NCBI GenBank assembly: GCA_035561355.1
Contig: DATMXS010000491.1
Location: 1 to 25,872, forward strand
DNA: 25,872 bases
Origin: DATMXS01 sp035561355
GTDB lineage: Bacteria > Acidobacteriota > Terriglobia > Bryobacterales > Bryobacteraceae
Direction of reading: 5' to 3'
Below the pieces are notes generated by a model. The model saw only the letters and a list, made by a program, of their open reading frames with translations, was not told the DNA's origin and ran no database searches. Positions 23,069 through 25,872 of the stretch are shown one piece after another (position 1 is the first letter of the stretch; each line of letters opens with the position of its first letter). The position numbers and the translations under genes are program-made.

Positions 23069-23587
23069 ATGATTCGCGTCGAGCACGTATTAGATTCCTG
23101 GAAGGCCATCCGCGCCGACACCGCCCAAGCGGTGGAAGACATGCCCGCGGACGAACTAAGCTTCAAGCCGGTTCTGGAGGTGGGTTCTTTCGGCGAAATC
23201 GCGCGCCACGCGCTGGACTCCGGGCACGCGCTCTCCGGTCTGCTGCTTGCGGGAGTTGAGGACATGACGGTCAACTTCCGCGAGGAAGTTGGCAAACATG
23301 TCCATCCGCTATCGAGGGATGCAGGCCAAACGGAACTCGCCGCAGCCTTGCGCTCCTCGGCGGACGAGCGCGCGGCCGAGTTGCTGCCGCAAACGCCGGA
23401 GTGGTGGGCACATGTGATCGTCCGCTTCGATGGGCAGAAAGTGACGCGGCTGGAGATGATGCAGATGGTGAAAGAACACGAGTTGACACACCGGTCGCAG
23501 TTATTCATGTATCTGCGGTTGAAGGGCCTCGTGCCGTCCACGACGCGCCGGCGGCTGGCGAAACAGCAAGCACGTGACGGCCGCTGA
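23069..23587 (+). CDS. DinB/YfiT-like four-helix protein
   Basis: The 172-residue protein has the DinB superfamily pattern of three metal-binding His residues: one in the second helix (EIARHALDSGHAL) and two in EHELTHRSQLFMYLRLKGL near residues 137-157, followed by a proline. The superfamily holds metal-dependent thiol transferases and many damage-inducible proteins of unknown reaction. It is a stand-alone single-domain protein with no signal peptide. Families of this kind are often expanded in Acidobacteriota. The exact reaction is unknown. Confidence 0.85.
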   Translation: MIRVEHVLDSWKAIRADTAQAVEDMPADELSFKPVLEVGSFGEIARHALDSGHALSGLLLAGVEDMTVNFREEVGKHVHPLSRDAGQTELAAALRSSADERAAELLPQTPEWWAHVIVRFDGQKVTRLEMMQMVKEHELTHRSQLFMYLRLKGLVPSTTRRRLAKQQARDGR

Positions 23588-23600
23588 GTCTGTTTAATTT

Positions 23601-23617
23601 AGGGCTTGGCAAGCTCT
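23601..23617 (+). terminator. Hairpin after the DinB-family gene
   Basis: AGGGCTT (23601-23607) pairs with AAGCTCT (23611-23617) across a 3-base loop with one G-T wobble, starting 13 bases after the stop. It is flanked by an AT-rich patch upstream but followed by CGAAAAACG, not a T-run, so termination is uncertain. Confidence 0.3.
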
Positions 23618-23757
23618 CGAAAAACGAAGTAGGTTGTATAGGGGTGCAGGCCCCGTTCATCTGGAGAGCATTGACCGCGGCGTCAGGCCCGCGCTTCGCG
23701 AGGAGGAATCCCCGCGATCCCTGATGCACCAAGGCGGCCTTGTTCGAGGAGAGAGCC

Positions 23758-23982
23758 ATGATCACCTGTCCCGTCTGTGATGCAGGAATTGATGTGGAAG
23801 AAGACGAACTGGACGAAGGCGAAACGATAAGCTGCGACGAGTGTGGAGCGGACCTCAAGGTCCTGGGAGTTGATCCGCTCGAGTTGGAGCCTCTCGAGGA
23901 AGAAGAGGACGAAGAGGACGAGGACGCGGACGAACTCGACGAAGAAGAAGATGAAGAAGAAGACGAGGAAAGCTGGCACTAG
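23758..23982 (+). CDS. LysW-like zinc-ribbon protein with long acidic tail
   Basis: The 74-residue protein starts with a zinc ribbon (C4, C7, C26, C29) and continues DECGADLKVLGVDPLELEPL, which closely follows the amino-group carrier protein LysW of Thermus-type lysine/arginine synthesis. LysW ends in EDWGE, and its last Glu carries the substrate. Here residues 47-71 are almost pure Glu/Asp and the protein ends ESWH, so carrier function of that kind looks unlikely. No LysX, LysZ, LysY or LysJ gene is nearby. A ribosome binding site (AGGAG at 23747-23751) precedes the ATG. The last 32 bases overlap the next gene in another frame. Role unknown. Confidence 0.8.
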   Translation: MITCPVCDAGIDVEEDELDEGETISCDECGADLKVLGVDPLELEPLEEEEDEEDEDADELDEEEDEEEDEESWH

Positions 23983-24355
23983 CGCAGGGGTCGCGCTGGC
24001 GGCGTTGCTCCTGTCTGCCGCGATGAGTCTCGCCGGAGCGGAGAAGGACAAGAAGCAGCCCGAGCCCTTCGGCATTGTTGCAGGTACGGTGTTCGAAGAA
24101 AACGGCAGGGCTCTTCCGCACGCGGATATAGCATTGGAGCGCTCCGGAACGCCTGCCAACGAACTGCGTAAGGTCAAGAAAATACGCTATACAACCGATG
24201 CCCGCGGTGAGTTCGCAATCCGGGTGCCGGTGGCGAAGCAGGAGTACCTGCTCACCGTTACGGCTCCGGGCTTCGAAACACAGCAAAAACCTGTAACCTT
24301 TTCGGGGGAAGATCGCGTGAATGTATTCATCCGGCTCCAGGCTGCGTCTAAATAG
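23951..24355 (+). CDS. Exported small protein with carboxypeptidase-regulatory-like domain
   Basis: The 134-residue product has a signal peptide with a basic head (MKKKTRK) and a hydrophobic core (GVALAALLLSAAMSLAGA), then one beta-sandwich of the CarboxypepD_reg type (VAGTVFEENGRALPHADIALE, TTDARGEFAIRVP, YLLTVTAPGFETQQK). These domains usually serve in binding or as structural modules on exported proteins; no enzyme domain is attached. The ATG at 23951 lies inside the acidic-tail codons of the preceding gene; earlier in-frame codons give a Lys/Arg-rich stretch from the GAAGAA-type DNA and do not look like protein. The next gene, with a similar domain, starts 12 bases after the stop. Confidence 0.78.
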   Translation: MKKKTRKAGTSAGVALAALLLSAAMSLAGAEKDKKQPEPFGIVAGTVFEENGRALPHADIALERSGTPANELRKVKKIRYTTDARGEFAIRVPVAKQEYLLTVTAPGFETQQKPVTFSGEDRVNVFIRLQAASK

Positions 24356-24367
24356 GGGAAAGGTGAC

Positions 24368-24724
24368 ATGCGAAAACTGATTACGATCCTCGGGCTCAGC
24401 CTCGCCGTGCTTTCTCTTGCGCCTCGTCTGGCCGCTCAGGGCCGTGGCAAGCAGGAGGAAGCCACCGTGCGCTCGGTTGAGGGTACGGTTACCTCGGCTG
24501 ACGACAAGCCGGCAGCAGGGGCCGTTGTGCATCTGAAGAACACGAAAACACTGCAAATTCGCTCTTTTATCGCGAAAGAGGACGGCGGCTACTCGTTTCA
24601 CGGGTTGAGTACGAACGTAGACTACGAGCTGAAGGCGGAGCACCAGGGTGCTTCGAGCGACGTGAAGACTCTCAGCGTATTCGACTCGCGTAACAAGGCT
24701 GTCATCAACCTGAAGCTGAAATAA
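24368..24724 (+). CDS. Exported small protein with carboxypeptidase-regulatory-like domain
   Basis: The 118-residue product has a signal peptide (MRKLITILGLSLAVLSLAPRLAAQ) and one beta-sandwich domain: RSVEGTVTSADDKPAAGAVV, IRSFIAKEDGGYSFHGLS, VDYELKAEHQGASSDVKTLS. It resembles its upstream neighbour in plan, so the two may be diverged duplicates. A GGGAAAGG just upstream of the ATG is a likely ribosome binding site. Its role is unknown; paired small exported beta-sandwich proteins followed by redox proteins suggest a cell-envelope function. Confidence 0.8.
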   Translation: MRKLITILGLSLAVLSLAPRLAAQGRGKQEEATVRSVEGTVTSADDKPAAGAVVHLKNTKTLQIRSFIAKEDGGYSFHGLSTNVDYELKAEHQGASSDVKTLSVFDSRNKAVINLKLK

Positions 24725-24763
24725 ACGCTTCCGGGCCAGGCCGGGGCACCCGTGCTTCGGCCG

Positions 24764-24801
24764 CCGGCCCTCCTGGAACTGGGGAGTTTCCTGGGGGCCG
24801 G
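24764..24801 (+). repeat. Long inverted repeat (mRNA hairpin) between two exported-protein genes
   Basis: CCGGCCC (24764-24770) pairs with GGGCCGG (24795-24801), and the inner arms 24772-24780 and 24785-24794 pair with one T-T mismatch and a single-base bulge around a GGGG loop. That makes roughly 15 base pairs. No T-run follows. GGGCC at 24733-24737 could pair instead with GGCCC at 24766-24770, so two structures may exclude each other. Confidence 0.5.
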
Positions 24802-24830
24802 ATGCGTTCCAACTCAGAGGAGGAATAGCA

Positions 24831-25406
24831 ATGCGCCATTTCCATGTCATCGGCCTCGCCGCGACTCTCGCCGCAACGATCGCTGCGCAGGAGTTCAAGC
24901 TCGGCGCCAAGGTCGCCGATTTCCCGCTGCAGAGCACAACCGGAGAGACCGTCCAGTTTGACTCTTTGAAGGGGCCGGTAACCGTGATCACTTTTGTGTC
25001 CACGGAGTGCCCCGTCTCAAACGCCTACAACGAACGGATGGCTTCCCTCTACAACGAGTACGGCACCAAAGGCGTCAAGTTTGTATTCATCAACTCCAAC
25101 AGCAACGAGCCCGCTGCCAAAGTTGCGGAACACGCGAGCAAGAATTTCCCCTTTGCGGTTTACAAGGACGATGCCAATACGGTGGCCGACCGCTTCGGAG
25201 CGACCGTGACCCCCGAAGTGTTCGTCATGGATAAGAACGGCACCGTCGTGTACCATGGCTCGATAGACGACTCGCAAGAGCCGGCACGCGTCACGCAGCA
25301 CAGGCTGAAAGGCGCGCTCGATTCGGTGCTGGCTGGCCGGACAGTCGCCACGCCCGAGTCCAAGGCATTCGGCTGCACGATCAAGAGGGTAAAAAAGCAA
25401 TCGTGA
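24831..25406 (+). CDS. Exported peroxiredoxin/thioredoxin-like protein
   Basis: The 191-residue product has a short signal peptide (MRHFHVIGLAATLAATIAAQ) and an AhpC/TSA-type thioredoxin fold: VADFPLQSTTGETVQFDSL, then TFVSTECPVSN with a single active-site Cys60 and Ser63 in place of a second Cys, then TPEVFVMDKNGTVVYHG at the cis-Pro loop. A further Cys182 sits in a C-terminal GCTIKR segment and could act as resolving Cys. It may reduce peroxides or handle thiols in the periplasm; the reductant is unknown. A strong ribosome binding site (AGGAGG at 24818-24823, 7-base spacer) fixes the ATG. Its TGA overlaps the next gene's GTG. Confidence 0.85.
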   Translation: MRHFHVIGLAATLAATIAAQEFKLGAKVADFPLQSTTGETVQFDSLKGPVTVITFVSTECPVSNAYNERMASLYNEYGTKGVKFVFINSNSNEPAAKVAEHASKNFPFAVYKDDANTVADRFGATVTPEVFVMDKNGTVVYHGSIDDSQEPARVTQHRLKGALDSVLAGRTVATPESKAFGCTIKRVKKQS

Positions 25407-25872
25407 GTCTGCGCCCGCGCAACATCAACGCACTGTCATATTTGGGGCCGGCAAGGCGGACGCCCTCGTCCGCGAACCGCGGCCGCATTAGTAGAGCGGC
25501 GCGCCGCCGGTTGCACACCGCTATCATTGCTGGTGTGCTGTTCACCGCCGCCAGCGCCCTCGGCGCGCCGCCGGAAAAGCTCACGCCGGTGGACCAGGCC
25601 GGCTATCACAGGCTGCTCGCGGCCAACAAGGGCGCCGTCGTTCTGGTCGATTTCTGGGCGACATGGTGCGTTCCGTGCCGCACCGAAATGCCGGAGCTTG
25701 TGAAGCTCCAGCAGAAATACCGCGATCGGGGTGTCAAGCTGATTACGATTTCGGCCGACGAGCCCGAAACCGAGCAGGGCGCACTCCCGTTCCTCAAGAA
25801 GGCTGGCGCCACCGGACCCGCGTACATCAAGCGCACTAAGGACGACGACGCCTTTATCAACGCGATCGATCC
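25403..25872 (+). CDS. Exported thioredoxin-like protein, 3' end missing
   Basis: The frame is open to the window end, giving at least 156 residues. A GTG at 25403 forms a GTGA overlap with the preceding stop. An Arg-rich stretch of about 37 residues precedes a hydrophobic segment (TAIIAGVLFTAASALGA), then a thioredoxin domain with VLVDFWATWCVPCRTEMPEL (C89, C92) and ITISADEPE. The long basic leader is unusual for a signal peptide; a TTG at 25511, 36 codons later, would give a normal one. Coupled to the peroxiredoxin-like gene, it is a plausible electron donor for it. Confidence 0.75.
   Translation, partial: MSLRPRNINALSYLGPARRTPSSANRGRISRAARRRLHTAIIAGVLFTAASALGAPPEKLTPVDQAGYHRLLAANKGAVVLVDFWATWCVPCRTEMPELVKLQQKYRDRGVKLITISADEPETEQGALPFLKKAGATGPAYIKRTKDDDAFINAID

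Noticed and set aside
23723..23779. Short upstream frame beginning ATG CAC before the zinc-ribbon gene
   Set aside because: It overlaps the true start in another frame, has an SD-like AGGAGG too far away, and its 18 residues show nothing recognisable.
25522..25537. TATCAT seven bases before an in-frame GTG inside the last gene
   Set aside because: It resembles the leaderless pattern, but a start there would cut into the hydrophobic segment of the signal peptide, so it is probably chance.

Overview
The window looks like a stretch of chromosome from a GC-rich, free-living Gram-negative bacterium. The best guess is an acidobacterium of the Solibacter/Bryobacter type. This rests on the mix of genes: DinB-family proteins, small exported carboxypeptidase-regulatory-like proteins, a LysW-like zinc ribbon, an anSME-like radical SAM enzyme, and a small unknown family I associate with Acidobacteriota. 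No database comparison was possible, so the phylum is an inference. I saw no tRNA, rRNA, CRISPR array, insertion sequence or prophage.

Layout. (1) 1-2258: the 3' part of a CNNM/CBS/CorC-type membrane protein on the plus strand, converging with and overlapping a radical SAM/SPASM maturase-like gene on the minus strand. (2) 2317-11864: a tight nine-gene plus-strand polysaccharide operon, rmlA-rmlC-rmlB, three GT4-type glycosyltransferases, an exported DUF3108 protein, a glycosyltransferase-methyltransferase fusion, and a Wzm-like ABC-2 permease with an extra N-terminal beta domain. Nearly every junction is an overlap of 1-11 bases. RmlD and the Wzt ATPase are not in the window. (3) 11876-14146 minus: CCA-adding enzyme/poly(A) polymerase family gene and a XerC/D tyrosine recombinase. 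(4) 14217-16376: a small unknown gene (+), then a minus-strand trio of patatin-like lipase, unknown protein and 2H phosphoesterase. (5) 16411-20867: an orphan membrane-fusion protein (+), then a serine beta-lactamase-like hydrolase, a GlcD-like FAD oxidase and a membrane-anchored TlpA thioredoxin (all minus, with TlpA and GlcD coupled by ATGA). (6) 21161-22621 plus: two tandem 6-pyruvoyl-tetrahydropterin synthase (COG0720) paralogs and GTP cyclohydrolase I. (7) 22666-25872 plus: unknown protein, DinB-family protein, LysW-like zinc ribbon with a long acidic tail, two small exported beta-sandwich proteins, and two exported redox proteins, the last cut by the window end.

Most notable points. The two pterin synthase paralogs each appear to lack a different part of the usual Cys/Asp/His active site and sit directly upstream of folE, which suggests divided labour between folate and another pterin product, or a mixed complex. 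The LysW-like protein has lost the C-terminal EDWGE signature and carries an acidic tail whose DNA also encodes the start and basic signal-peptide head of the next gene. The Wzm-like permease carries a domain resembling the sugar-binding domain normally found on the Wzt ATPase. Several transcription-unit-leading genes have a TAnnnT hexamer ending 6-10 bases before the start codon with no Shine-Dalgarno sequence, which suggests leaderless or very short-leader mRNAs and helps choose starts.
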